Of a stretch of DNA of 43,781 bases, positions 31,701-39,559 are shown piece by piece. The notes beneath the pieces are model-generated. The model was not told the origin of the DNA and did no database searches. It saw only the letters and a program-made list of their open reading frames with translations. Source of the stretch: Candidatus Alistipes intestinipullorum (lineage in GTDB: Bacteria > Bacteroidota > Bacteroidia > Bacteroidales > Rikenellaceae). The stretch covers positions 1 to 43,781 of the forward strand of contig DXGO01000030.1 of assembly GCA_019113885.1 (NCBI GenBank). Reading direction: 5' to 3'. The stretch's first letter is position 1, and the number at the start of each line of letters is the position of its first letter. Both the position numbers and the translations under genes were made by a program.

Positions 31701-34646
31701 TTAGAACATAAGGTCGAGGCCGAAGGTGAATTGCCGCGACATGGGGTACTGAGCCTGGTACATGTTGCCCACGCCTTCGGGGTCGAGTCCCGAGAATCCG
31801 GTGAAGGTCAGCAGGTTCTGGGCCTGGGCATAAATCTTCAGGCCGCTGATGAACCGGGTTTTCCGGATCAGGTTCTCGGGGAACGTGTAGCTGAGCATGA
31901 GGTTTTTCAGACGCATGAACGAGGCATCCTCGAGCAGGCGGTCGTCGAACTCGGTGTAGACGCCGTGGCGCGGGATGTCGGTGATGTCGCCCGGCTGTTT
32001 CCACCGCTCGAGCAGACGACGCGACTGGTTGTAGGTGCTGAAGCGGCCGTTGGACTCATCGAAGTAGCGGTCGTTGTTCATCATCCAGCGGTCGGCCACC
32101 CACGAGAACTGAGCCGAGAGCGAAATGCCCTTCCACGAGAGGGTGGTTCCGAAACCTCCGGTCCAGGGGGCGTTCATGCTTTTGCCGACGAGTACCTTGT
32201 CCTCGTCTCTCATTTCGTTGGTGATTTCGCCATCCTTGGTGTACCACAGGGCGTCTCCGTTGGTGGGGTTGACGCCTGCGAAACGGTTGACGTAGAATTC
32301 GCCCGAGTCATGGCCCACTACGAGTTTCATCGATGTGGAAGCCATTTCGTACTCCTGGACGCCGTTGTAGAGTTCGACGATCTTGTTCTTGTTGTACGAG
32401 AAGTTGGCGTTGACCGTCCAGAAGAACTCCTTCGTGGCGAGAACGGTCCCCGAGAGGTTGAGCTCGGCACCGCGGTTTACCATCACGCCGATATTGCTCC
32501 AGCTGTATCCGTATCCCTTGTTGGCATACGATTCCGGTACGAGCATGAGCATGTCGGAAGTACGCTTGTTGTAGAACTCGAGGTCAACATTCAGGCGGTT
32601 CCAGAATCCGAGGTGGAAGGCGAGGTTCGTTGTCCAGAGTTTCTCCCATCCGAGGTCGTCGCTGCCCGGCTGGCTGGGCGCGATACCTGCGTCCCCGAAG
32701 TAGTTGAGGCCTCCGCTCACGAGGGCGAGGTGCTCGTAGTTGGGGATCGAGGAGTTACCCGAGGTACCGGTGCTGATGGCGATCTGAGCGTTGGTCAGCC
32801 AGCGGCGTGTGCCCTCCATGAAGGCTTCGTCGCGCAGGTTCCACATGAAACTTGCCGACCAGAAGCCTGCCCACCGGCGGTTGGCGCCGAAACGCGACGA
32901 GGCGTCGGCGCGAAGCGAGAAGTCGGCGTAATAACGGTTGTCGTAGTTGTATTCGCCACGGCCGAAGAACGAGAGGTAGGCGTAGTCGTCATCGGTGGTG
33001 TCACTCCACGACGAGACGCGCGTACCGTTGGTGATGTTGACGAGTTTGTCGTTGTTCTGGCCTTCGGCGAGGAGCGTGAAGGCCTCATAATGGTAGTCGA
33101 CGCCCTCCTGTCCGACGAGGAAGTTGAACGAGTGTTTCCCGTTTACGCGGAACTGGTAGTTGGCCGTGTTGGTCACCGAGAGGGTGAGGCCTTCGGTCGA
33201 CATGCGCTGTGCGCTACCCTCTTCGAGGTTGGGGGCGTAACTCGGGGTGGAATTTCCGAAACCTGTCATATGGGAGTAGTCGACATTGAACTGCGACTTG
33301 ATCGTAAGGCCCTCAATAGGAGCCGCTTCCGCGAAGATGCTCGATACGATCTTGTATTTCTTGTATTCGCGGCGGTTGTTTTCAAGCCATTCGAGGGGGT
33401 TCTGGCCGTCACCCTTCCACGAACCGTCGTTGACCGAAGCCAGCGATCCGTCGGGATTGTAGGGATTCCAGTAGGGGAGCATGAAGCGTGCAGCCGAGAT
33501 GGGCGTCACGAGGGTATACTCGCCCTCGTCGGCCTGTTCGATGCCCTGGTAGTTGAGCATCGTGTTGGTGCCGATCTTGAGCCACTTGGCAGCGCGTTGT
33601 TCGATGTTTGCGCGGATGGAATAACGGTCGAAGTTCGAACCCACGGCGATACCATCCTGGCTGTAGTAGCCTCCCGAGACGTAGTAGTTGGTCTTTTCGG
33701 TGGCGCCGGAGATCGAAATCTCGTAATTTTGGAGCATCGCGGCATTGTTGTAGACTTCGTCGAGCCAGCAGACATCGGTTTTGCTCAGCAGGTCGTAGTC
33801 TTTGCCCGAGGTAAGTCCGATCTCCTTTTCATATTGAATGCGCTCGGCGGTGTTCATCAGGTCCCAGTTGCCCTTTGCCAACTGCGAGAATCCCAGCTGC
33901 ATGCGGTAGGTGATGTTGGGTTTCTCGGCCATTTGTCCGCGTTTGGTGGTGATGACCACCACGCCGTTGGCGGCACGTGCGCCATAAATTGAGGTCGAGG
34001 AGGCGTCCTTGAGGACCGAGATCGACTCGATGTCGGCGGGGTTGATGGCGTTGAAGTCGGCGCTGGAGATAGCGATGCCGTCGAGGATGAAGAGCGGTGC
34101 GGTTCCCGAGTTGATGGAGTTGGTACCGCGGATGCTGAGGGTGGCGGCGACGCTGGGCTCACCTGAACTGGAGAGGACGGTCAGACCGGGGACCTGTCCC
34201 TGGAGGGCCTGGTCGAAGGCGGCCGTGGGGGTCGATTCGATCTTTTCGGCCTTCACGGTCGAGACGGACCCGGCGATGGTTCCCTTCTTGCGGACGCCGT
34301 AAGCGATGACCACCACGTCGTCGAGGGCCTGTGCCTCGGGTTGGAGAGCAACGTTGTGGGTCAAGGCCCCGGATCCTTCGGGAACGGTGAACTCGACGGT
34401 TTGGAATCCGATGTAATGATAGGAGAGAATTGTTCCGGGGGTTACCGAGATCGAGTACGATCCGTCGACGAGCGTACTGACACCGGAGGCGTTTCCGGAA
34501 ACCACGTGTACCCCGATCAGAGGTTGATTATCCTCTGCGGAGGTGACGATTCCGCTGACCGTGACGGTTCCCCCCCCCTGAGCCAGGGCAGGTAAGGAAC
34601 ACAGCAGGAAAGCGAATTTCAGGAGTAGAAATTTGGTTTTTTGCAT
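31701..34646 (-). CDS. SusC/RagA TonB-dependent outer-membrane transporter
   Basis: A 981-residue importer that takes in ligand delivered by SusD, powered by TonB. Order: signal peptide (cut after ALAQ, about residue 23), carboxypeptidase-regulatory-like Ig domain (about 28-105, with LIGVHVVSGNASGVSTLVDGSYSI), TonB box region DDVVVIAYG near 110, plug domain with LQGQVPGLTVLSSSG, SIRGTNSINSG and ARAANGVVVITTKRG (about 115-230), then the 22-strand barrel ending in Phe (FTFGLDLMF). No N-terminal anti-sigma (STN) domain is present. It heads the nine-gene cluster after a long upstream gap. Confidence 0.96.
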   Translation of the reverse strand: MQKTKFLLLKFAFLLCSLPALAQGGGTVTVSGIVTSAEDNQPLIGVHVVSGNASGVSTLVDGSYSISVTPGTILSYHYIGFQTVEFTVPEGSGALTHNVALQPEAQALDDVVVIAYGVRKKGTIAGSVSTVKAEKIESTPTAAFDQALQGQVPGLTVLSSSGEPSVAATLSIRGTNSINSGTAPLFILDGIAISSADFNAINPADIESISVLKDASSTSIYGARAANGVVVITTKRGQMAEKPNITYRMQLGFSQLAKGNWDLMNTAERIQYEKEIGLTSGKDYDLLSKTDVCWLDEVYNNAAMLQNYEISISGATEKTNYYVSGGYYSQDGIAVGSNFDRYSIRANIEQRAAKWLKIGTNTMLNYQGIEQADEGEYTLVTPISAARFMLPYWNPYNPDGSLASVNDGSWKGDGQNPLEWLENNRREYKKYKIVSSIFAEAAPIEGLTIKSQFNVDYSHMTGFGNSTPSYAPNLEEGSAQRMSTEGLTLSVTNTANYQFRVNGKHSFNFLVGQEGVDYHYEAFTLLAEGQNNDKLVNITNGTRVSSWSDTTDDDYAYLSFFGRGEYNYDNRYYADFSLRADASSRFGANRRWAGFWSASFMWNLRDEAFMEGTRRWLTNAQIAISTGTSGNSSIPNYEHLALVSGGLNYFGDAGIAPSQPGSDDLGWEKLWTTNLAFHLGFWNRLNVDLEFYNKRTSDMLMLVPESYANKGYGYSWSNIGVMVNRGAELNLSGTVLATKEFFWTVNANFSYNKNKIVELYNGVQEYEMASTSMKLVVGHDSGEFYVNRFAGVNPTNGDALWYTKDGEITNEMRDEDKVLVGKSMNAPWTGGFGTTLSWKGISLSAQFSWVADRWMMNNDRYFDESNGRFSTYNQSRRLLERWKQPGDITDIPRHGVYTEFDDRLLEDASFMRLKNLMLSYTFPENLIRKTRFISGLKIYAQAQNLLTFTGFSGLDPEGVGNMYQAQYPMSRQFTFGLDLMF

Positions 34647-35282
34647 GATGAAATTACTTTCTGACGCTACAAAAAAAGGGATTATCTATGATTAAAACAA
34701 GTGCGTTTCCCGAACGGAATGTAAGCATCTCGGGGTATCATGTGGTGATATTTTTGTTTTTTAAATTATTTAAAATGTTGTTATACAAAATGTTATGTGT
34801 AAATTACGATTTGTAACCAAAAAGGGTGAAAAAAAGTGAAAAAAGTTTGTCAGGCGGGGCTGATACGGGTGTGGATTATCCGTTTTTCGGGATTTTTTGC
34901 TTCGATTCGTCTGCCTGAAGACAGAGCGGAAGTGCGGGTAGGAAAAGCTCTTTGTAAATATGGCTTTTTGGCTTGAAATCGGCCTTACAAGGGCCTCAGG
35001 AGGCGTTTTTGCAGCTTTGGGACATGCCCTTTGTCCGGATCGCAACGTTCTGTAATTGAACTTTTTTGTCGTTGTCGGTATTGGGTTGTGTCGAACAGAT
35101 AGATATTGAATGCTGAAAGTTTCAAACTGTAAGTATATGGCGCGTTGTAGCTATCAAAATGGAAATTTTGGGTGATTTGTTACGGCTCTGTATCCGGAGA
35201 TTTCCCGAGCTGTCCGGAAACGCTCTGAATAAGGATAGTTTTCGTCTCACCCGACTCTTTCAGGGAGGTATTTTGGACCGTA
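34647..35282. other. AT-rich intergenic region upstream of susC
   Basis: 636 bp with no convincing gene. The 91-residue minus ORF at 34770-35045 lacks a credible start and has composition typical of noncoding DNA. The segment nearest susC is markedly more AT-rich than its surroundings. On the minus strand TAACATTTTG (near 34789-34780) is close to a -7 box but has one extra base, so the susC promoter is not settled. TATTTTTG at 34749 on the plus strand fits the consensus but leads to no gene. The region is long enough for regulator sites or a leader RNA. Confidence 0.5.
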
Positions 35283-35870
35283 TTATCGGAGCAGCCCGGC
35301 CTCGTAGTAGACGACGATCTGCTCGATGATGCGGTCTTCGCCCATACGGTCGTATTCCGACTTGAGGTCCTGGCCGAAAATCTTCGATACACCCTGCCAG
35401 AACCCGGCAATGAATCCGCCGCGGAATTCGCGCAACACTTCGTAGGCGGTGTATTCCGTTTCGCGGTCGATGAGCTTCAGCAGAACCTTCCCTTGGGTGC
35501 GTGTCATGCGTTTCAGCACGGGGGTATATTCGGCCTTGATCTCGTCGTAAACCTTCCGGATATACTCCCTTTGCTCCTTTCTGGTCGGCAGGTGGGCGAG
35601 TTCGCGTTCCATGGTGCGGAGTTTGTCCTGAGCGATCTTGGCAATGGGGTAGACCTTGATCACGGCGTCGACCAGCCGCCGGTAGCGTCGCAGGTCGACC
35701 GGTCGACTGAAAACATAGACCGGAAGGATGTGGATGAGTGCCGTGGAGTCTCCCTCCTCGACGGTCCACTCCTGGAGCATGAAACCCCGGCCTCCCTGCG
35801 CCCGGGCATCGGGCAGCGTGAGGAGGAGGATGAGCGGCAACAGGCGGCGGAGGATTGGGAACAGGCGCAT
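35283..35870 (-). CDS. DUF4294 family secreted protein
   Basis: A 195-residue protein of a Bacteroidota-restricted family of unknown function. The signal peptide (RLLPLILLLTLPDARAQ) is cut near residue 24. The core is helical and charged: RYRRLVDAVIKVYPIAKIAQ, then REYIRKVYDEIKAEYTPVLKRMTRTQGKVLLKLIDRET, then FWQGVSKIFGQDLKSEYD, ending VVYYEAGLLR as in other members. The ATG at 35870 is chosen. The track start at 35903 is a TTG upstream of the signal peptide. A TACATTTG box at 35881-35874 is very close to this start. Confidence 0.8.
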   Translation of the reverse strand: MRLFPILRRLLPLILLLTLPDARAQGGRGFMLQEWTVEEGDSTALIHILPVYVFSRPVDLRRYRRLVDAVIKVYPIAKIAQDKLRTMERELAHLPTRKEQREYIRKVYDEIKAEYTPVLKRMTRTQGKVLLKLIDRETEYTAYEVLREFRGGFIAGFWQGVSKIFGQDLKSEYDRMGEDRIIEQIVVYYEAGLLR

Positions 35871-36008
35871 GCACAAATGTACGGTTTCTCGGAGATCGGG
35901 CAACGCTTTTTTCGGGAAAAATGTCTTACATTCTCTTATTATTGCCGTTTTTCATGTTTTTCCCCGGTTTGTCGGCATCCGCAGGTTTCGCCGATCGGCC
36001 GAAAAGAT

Positions 36009-36016
36009 TATCTTTG
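36009..36016 (+). promoter_or_regulatory. -7 promoter element for FlK-like thioesterase
   Basis: TATCTTTG, 48 bp before the ATG at 36065. It excludes the track's start at 35855, which would be upstream of the promoter. Confidence 0.6.
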
Positions 36017-36064
36017 TGCCGCGGTTTCTGCCGACAAATGGTATATATTAAAAAAGGAAAAACA

Positions 36065-36439
36065 ATGCTTGAAAAAGGACTTTCGGCCCGGAGCGATACG
36101 ACGGTTTCGGAGCAGAATACGGCCGCTGCGATGGGTTCGGGCGACCTTCCGGTATTTGCCACCCCGGCGATGGTGGCGTTGATGGAGAATGCCGCGATGA
36201 CGGCCGTGGCGCAGCATCTTCCCGAAGGGGCGACGACGGTCGGAGCCGAGATGAACGTCTCGCACATCAAGCCTTCGGCGCTGGGGGCCGCAATTACGGC
36301 CACGGCCGTGTTGACCGAGGTCGAAGGGCGCCGGCTGGTTTTCAACGTCGGGGCGCGCGATGCCGAGGGTATGATCGGCGAGGGGGTACATGTCCGCTAT
36401 GTCGTCGACCGGGAGCGTTTCATGGCCAAACTCCGTTGA
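36065..36439 (+). CDS. FlK-like hot-dog thioesterase
   Basis: A 124-residue single hot-dog domain protein resembling fluoroacetyl-CoA thioesterase FlK and its many housekeeping relatives. Family landmarks are FATPAMVALMENAAMTAV (about 36-53, with Thr and Glu at catalytic positions), VGAEMNVSHIKPSALG (about 64-79, with the conserved His) and GEGVHVRYVVDRERF near the end. A role in hydrolysing short acyl-CoAs is likely. Resistance to fluoroacetate should not be assumed. The gene is transcribed alone and faces the NhaD gene across a terminator. Confidence 0.85.
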   Translation: MLEKGLSARSDTTVSEQNTAAAMGSGDLPVFATPAMVALMENAAMTAVAQHLPEGATTVGAEMNVSHIKPSALGAAITATAVLTEVEGRRLVFNVGARDAEGMIGEGVHVRYVVDRERFMAKLR

Positions 36440-36460
36440 TGGAACGGTCTCTGTATGACG

Positions 36461-36492
36461 AAGGCGGCACGAACCTGGGTTTGCGCCGCCTT
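36461..36492. terminator. Bidirectional intrinsic terminator
   Basis: AAGGCGGC pairs with GCCGCCTT and the inner bases extend the stem (GAACC with GGGTTT). It lies between the convergent thioesterase and antiporter genes. Confidence 0.75.
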
Positions 36493-36516
36493 TGCCGTCT
36501 GTGATTGTCTGCCTGG

Positions 36517-37866
36517 TCAGAGCAGCGAGGTGAAGAGGTGCTCGAGGTAGATGACGGCGATACCTGCGAGATACCCGGCCAGTGCGAGCAGCGAAATTCG
36601 TTTGAGGTACCATCCGAAGTTGATCTTTTCGAGCCCCATGGCGACGACGCCGGCCGTCGAACCGATGATAAGCAGACTGCCGCCAACCCCGGCGCAGTAG
36701 GTCAGCAGGTGCCAGAAGAGTCCGTCCTGGATGAATGCCTGGGTGAAGGCCGGGTCGACGCTGGCGGCGACCGATGCCGCGTCGGCAACGGGATACATAC
36801 CCATGCAGGCAGCTACCAGCGGTACGTTGTCGATTACCGACGAGAAGATACCGATCGATCCGGCGATGGTGAATACCTCGTGGATGTTTTTGTCGAGCCA
36901 GTCGGCGATGTCGGTCAGAACGCCTCCGGTCTGGAGCGCTGCGACGGACATCAGAATGCCGAGGAAAAAGAGGATCGTAGGCATGTCGATGTGCTTGAGG
37001 ATTTTTGCCACGCGGGGCTGGATCGACTCCTCGAGGTTGCGGAGGCTGCGTTTGCGGTAATAGATCAGTTCGGAGAGAATCCACATGAATCCGAGCGACA
37101 CCATCATGCCCATGTAGGGCGGCAGTCCGGTGATGCCCTTGAATATCGGGACGAAAAGCAGGCTCAGGATGCCGGCGGCGAGCATGAACTTGCGCAGTCT
37201 CGGGCCGATTCCCGGCGGGCATCCGGTCGCCAGGTTTTCGGCGTTGACCGGTTCGGCGTCCGTGTTCCGGATGTAGCGGCAGGCGATGGCCGTGGGGATG
37301 AGGACCGAGACCAGGCAGGGCAGGAAGAGCGTCGAGACGAGGTTTGCGGCCGTGACGTTGCCGCGCATCCAGAGCATGATGGTCGTGACGTCGCCGATGG
37401 GAGACCAGGCGCCGCCGCTGTTGGCTGCGATGACGATGACGCCGGCGAATATCCAGCGTTCGGTTTTGTCGGCGATGAGCCGGCGGAGCAGCATCACCAT
37501 GATGATGGTCGTGGTCATGTTGTCGAGGGCGGCCGACATGACGAAGGCGATGATTGCGAGCAGCCAAAGCAATTTGTGTTTGTTGCGGGTGGTGATGTGG
37601 TCGGTGATGACGCTGAATCCTCCGTAGCTGTCTATCAGGTCGACGATGGTCATGGCGCAGATCAGGAAGACGAGGATTTCGCACGTGTCGCCGAGGTGGT
37701 CGATCATTTCGTGCTGGATCTGGGGGTCGTTTCCGAGCAGGCTGAAGACCGTCCAGATCGCTCCGGCCATCAACAGGGCGATGGCTGTTTTGTCGATTTT
37801 GGTTTTGTGCTCCAGGGCGATGAAGAGGTATCCCACGACGAAGAGCAGAATCATGGATGTAATCAT
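36517..37866 (-). CDS. nhaD: Sodium:proton antiporter, NhaD type
   Basis: A 449-residue inner-membrane protein of the ion transporter superfamily that exchanges Na+ for H+ for salt and pH homeostasis. About 11-12 helices are predicted. Family patches include FVMSAALDNMTTTIIMVML (about 108-126, an Asp-Asn pair in the membrane), ANSGGAWSPIGDVTTIMLW (about 148-166) and, in the second half, SSVIDNVPLVAACMGMY and GGSLLIIGSTAGVVAMGLE. The two D-N-containing segments are the repeated core. Length fits NhaD. It is monocistronic with a -7 box at 37899-37892. Confidence 0.93.
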   Translation of the reverse strand: MITSMILLFVVGYLFIALEHKTKIDKTAIALLMAGAIWTVFSLLGNDPQIQHEMIDHLGDTCEILVFLICAMTIVDLIDSYGGFSVITDHITTRNKHKLLWLLAIIAFVMSAALDNMTTTIIMVMLLRRLIADKTERWIFAGVIVIAANSGGAWSPIGDVTTIMLWMRGNVTAANLVSTLFLPCLVSVLIPTAIACRYIRNTDAEPVNAENLATGCPPGIGPRLRKFMLAAGILSLLFVPIFKGITGLPPYMGMMVSLGFMWILSELIYYRKRSLRNLEESIQPRVAKILKHIDMPTILFFLGILMSVAALQTGGVLTDIADWLDKNIHEVFTIAGSIGIFSSVIDNVPLVAACMGMYPVADAASVAASVDPAFTQAFIQDGLFWHLLTYCAGVGGSLLIIGSTAGVVAMGLEKINFGWYLKRISLLALAGYLAGIAVIYLEHLFTSLL

Positions 37867-37891
37867 AATTTCATCTCTTTAGATTTGTGTG

Positions 37892-37899
37892 CAAAGATA
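37892..37899 (-). promoter_or_regulatory. -7 promoter element for nhaD
   Basis: TATCTTTG on the minus strand, 25 bp before the nhaD ATG. Confidence 0.6.
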
Positions 37900-37941
37900 G
37901 CGAAAAACGCAGAGTGTCTTCACATATTTTCAACGGGGAAG

Positions 37942-37971
37942 TTGCAAATTATGAATTTTTACGTATCTTTG
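37942..37971 (+). promoter_or_regulatory. Promoter of tRNA-Gln
   Basis: TTG (37942-37944) and TATCTTTG (37964-37971) are 19 bp apart, a full Bacteroidota -33/-7 promoter, 22 bp before the mature tRNA. Confidence 0.75.
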
Positions 37972-37993
37972 CAGACGCTTTCGAGCGCATGTT

Positions 37994-38064
37994 TGAGCTG
38001 TGGTGTAATGGTAACACAGCAGATTTTGGTTCTGTCGTTCTGGGTTCGAATCCCGGCAGCTCAA
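37994..38064 (+). tRNA. tRNA-Gln (anticodon UUG)
   Basis: Full cloverleaf: acceptor TGAGCTG with CAGCTCA (7 bp), D stem GTGT with ACAC, anticodon stem GCAGA with TCTGT (one G-T pair) around TTTTGGT giving anticodon TTG, and T stem CTGGG with CCCGG around TTCGAAT. The discriminator is A at 38064. CCA is not encoded and must be added afterwards. Confidence 0.95.
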
Positions 38065-38069
38065 CACGA

Positions 38070-38101
38070 CGAGGGTGATCCTTTCCAAAGGGTCACCCTC
38101 G
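38070..38101 (+). terminator. Intrinsic terminator of tRNA-Gln
   Basis: CGAGGGTGA pairs with TCACCCTCG with a partly paired interior, starting 6 nt after the tRNA and followed by TTCGTT. Confidence 0.78.
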
Positions 38102-38142
38102 TTCGTTGCATGGGAGAACGCGGCGGGGCATTTCCGTGGCCG

Positions 38143-38370
38143 TCACTCCTGCCGGACCTTTTCGCGGATACGGTCGGCGGTTTTTGTCACTCCCTCTTCT
38201 ATGGTGTCGGTCGCGTGGAGGATCGTCTCCTTGAGGCGGTGTTTGGCCTGCGCATGTTTCTCGCGGGCGCAGCGCGTGGCGGCGTCGATGCGGTCGGAGA
38301 GCAGGTCGACCGTCTCTTTGGCCTCGGCGGCCGCGCGGTCGATCCCGGCGTCGATTTTGTCGCGGTTCAT
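38143..38370 (-). CDS. Small charged helical protein, possible stress protein
   Basis: A 75-residue protein with no signal or membrane segment, rich in Ala, Lys, Glu and Arg, and entirely predicted helix (IDRAAAEAKETVDLLSDRID, then HRLKETILHATDTIEEGVTKTADRI). The pattern resembles YtxH- or LEA-like amphipathic stress proteins, but I do not recognise a family with certainty. It starts 12 bp after the GlsB/YeaQ gene, so it is probably coexpressed with a stress-induced membrane protein. Confidence 0.65.
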   Translation of the reverse strand: MNRDKIDAGIDRAAAEAKETVDLLSDRIDAATRCAREKHAQAKHRLKETILHATDTIEEGVTKTADRIREKVRQE

Positions 38371-38382
38371 ACGGATCGGGAT

Positions 38383-38634
38383 TCAGCGGATTCGACGGTG
38401 GTTGATGATGGCGGCGATCCAGAGCAGGACGACCGAGCCAATGACGGCCGTGGCGAGGCTGCCGAGCGTCCCGACGGCCACCAGTCCGAAGAGCGAGAGG
38501 AGCCAGCCGCCGAGCAGGCCGCCGATGAGCCCCACGATGAGATTGACGAACAGCCCCGAGCTGCCGCCCTTGACGATCAGGTTGGCGAGCCACCCGGCTG
38601 CCAGACCGATCAGAAGATACCAGATGAAATACAT
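38383..38634 (-). CDS. GlsB/YeaQ/YmgE family stress response membrane protein
   Basis: An 83-residue Gly-rich inner-membrane protein with three hydrophobic segments (about residues 3-20, 28-48 and 54-75). The typical start YFIWYLLIGLAAGWLANLIVKGG and the GGLLGGWLLSLFG helix are characteristic. Members respond to general or envelope stress, though the mechanism is unknown. The downstream 75-residue gene is 12 bp away. No clear -7 box was found upstream. Confidence 0.88.
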   Translation of the reverse strand: MYFIWYLLIGLAAGWLANLIVKGGSSGLFVNLIVGLIGGLLGGWLLSLFGLVAVGTLGSLATAVIGSVVLLWIAAIINHRRIR

Positions 38635-38773
38635 GGCTTCGATGTTTTGTTAGACAGGAAGCCATGCGCAAAATCCGTTCCGAAACGATAGTCCGGAGCG
38701 GTGTCCGTGCGAAAACGCGGAAGAGGGGATGTTGACGAGTCCTTGAGGTTCGCGGTCGGGGGGCTGGGCGGGG

Positions 38774-39022
38774 CTATCTGGCCGATTTCAGGGCCTGGGC
38801 CAGTTGGTCGGGGCACGAGGTGCCCTTGCCGTGGCAGTCGATGCCATCGAGCCGGGCGATGGCCTCTTCGACCGGCATGCCGCACACGAGGGCCGCGACG
38901 CCCTGCGTGTTGCCGTGGCAGCCGCCCGTGAAGGCGACATGGCGGATGATGCCCTCTTCGATGTCGATGTCGATCTGCCGCGAGCAGGTGCCCTGGCAGA
39001 GATGGGTGATATGGCGAGTCAT
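38774..39022 (-). CDS. TSCPD domain protein (TIGR03905 type)
   Basis: An 82-residue protein with the domain's name motif near the end (KGTSCPDQLAQAL, about 67-79) and further cysteines at GTC, GGCHGNTQG and GIDCHGKGTSC, consistent with metal binding. The same domain occurs at the C-terminus of some B12-dependent ribonucleotide reductases, where it recycles the active-site disulfide. The free-standing form is uncharacterised. The start at 39022 (MTRHITHLCQGTC) is chosen over 39046 because a candidate -7 box (TAGCTTTG, 39051-39044) overlaps the upstream Met. Confidence 0.85.
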   Translation of the reverse strand: MTRHITHLCQGTCSRQIDIDIEEGIIRHVAFTGGCHGNTQGVAALVCGMPVEEAIARLDGIDCHGKGTSCPDQLAQALKSAR

Positions 39023-39043
39023 GGTGAATTCGTTTTTCGGCCG

Positions 39044-39051
39044 CAAAGCTA
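39044..39051 (-). promoter_or_regulatory. -7 promoter element for TSCPD gene
   Basis: TAGCTTTG on the minus strand fits TAnnTTTG, 21 bp before the ATG. Confidence 0.5.
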
Positions 39052-39080
39052 CGAAACCCCGGGCTGAAATGCAAATAAAA

Positions 39081-39109
39081 ACGGGAGCCGTCTGGAAAAC
39101 GGTTCCCGT
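39081..39109 (-). terminator. Intrinsic terminator after yajC
   Basis: ACGGGAGCCGT pairs with ACGGTTCCCGT (G-T pairs) around a 7-nt loop. On the minus strand it is followed by TTTTATTTG. Confidence 0.82.
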
Positions 39110-39148
39110 CGATGTTTGCCGTGGGTCGCCCCGAAGGCTTCTGCGGGC

Positions 39149-39475
39149 TTACTGGCGCTGCAGGTCCGAGTTGTCGGCCACGACCATGTTCTTGTCGATG
39201 CGCAGCGTGACGTTGCTGTCGACCTCGATCAGCAGGGAGGTCTCCTTGACCTCTTTCACGGTGCCGTAGATACCTCCGGCCGTGATGATCTTGTCGCCTT
39301 TTTTCAGCCCGTCGCGGAATGCCTGCATCTGTTTGCGGCGCTTGGCTTCGGGACGCCACATGAAGAGCCACAGCACGAGCACCATGAGGGCGATCGTGAT
39401 GATGAAGCCGTACTGCTGCATGAAGGTCGGATTCAGCGTGGGGTCCACGGGCGGCGTTTGAAGGAAATTGATCAT
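39149..39475 (-). CDS. yajC: Preprotein translocase subunit YajC
   Basis: A 108-residue single-span inner-membrane protein that accompanies SecDF at the Sec translocon. The transmembrane segment (about residues 22-43, GFIITIALMVLVLWLFMWRP) is followed by the diagnostic RRKQMQAFRDGLKKGDKIITAGGIYGTVKEV and a short beta domain. Length is normal. Its own -7 box at 39532-39525 and terminator suggest it can be transcribed apart from the upstream nusB unit. Confidence 0.95.
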   Translation of the reverse strand: MINFLQTPPVDPTLNPTFMQQYGFIITIALMVLVLWLFMWRPEAKRRKQMQAFRDGLKKGDKIITAGGIYGTVKEVKETSLLIEVDSNVTLRIDKNMVVADNSDLQRQ

Positions 39476-39524
39476 AATAGTTATCGGTTTATGTGATTGT
39501 TGTCGTGTTTTTTTCTAAACGTCG

Positions 39525-39532
39525 CAAATATA
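39525..39532 (-). promoter_or_regulatory. -7 promoter element for yajC
   Basis: TATATTTG on the minus strand, 49 bp before the yajC ATG. Confidence 0.5.
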
Positions 39533-39559
39533 CGAATTATTGTCGAATATCCAAGGGTT

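Noticed and set aside
31668-33992. 774-residue plus-strand ORF
   Set aside because: Antisense shadow of SusC. The minus strand has signal peptide, plug and barrel features throughout.
34749-34756. TATTTTTG on the plus strand as a promoter
   Set aside because: It matches the consensus but lies in AT-rich DNA with no plus-strand gene downstream before 36065.
34770-35045. 91-residue minus ORF upstream of susC
   Set aside because: Lacks a credible promoter and start, is rich in Phe, Ser, Arg and Pro as expected for AT-rich noncoding DNA, and no domain is recognisable.
35180-35410. 76-residue minus ORF overlapping the DUF4294 end, considered as a frameshifted extension
   Set aside because: DUF4294 already ends with the family's YYEAGLL tail, so no frameshift is needed.
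38070-38101. Hairpin after tRNA-Gln considered as an attachment site or repeat unit
   Set aside because: It is a simple terminator. No integrase or second copy of the tRNA 3' end was seen in the window.
36505-38691. 728-residue plus-strand ORF
   Set aside because: It runs antisense through nhaD and across the tRNA-Gln and its terminator, which rules out a real gene.
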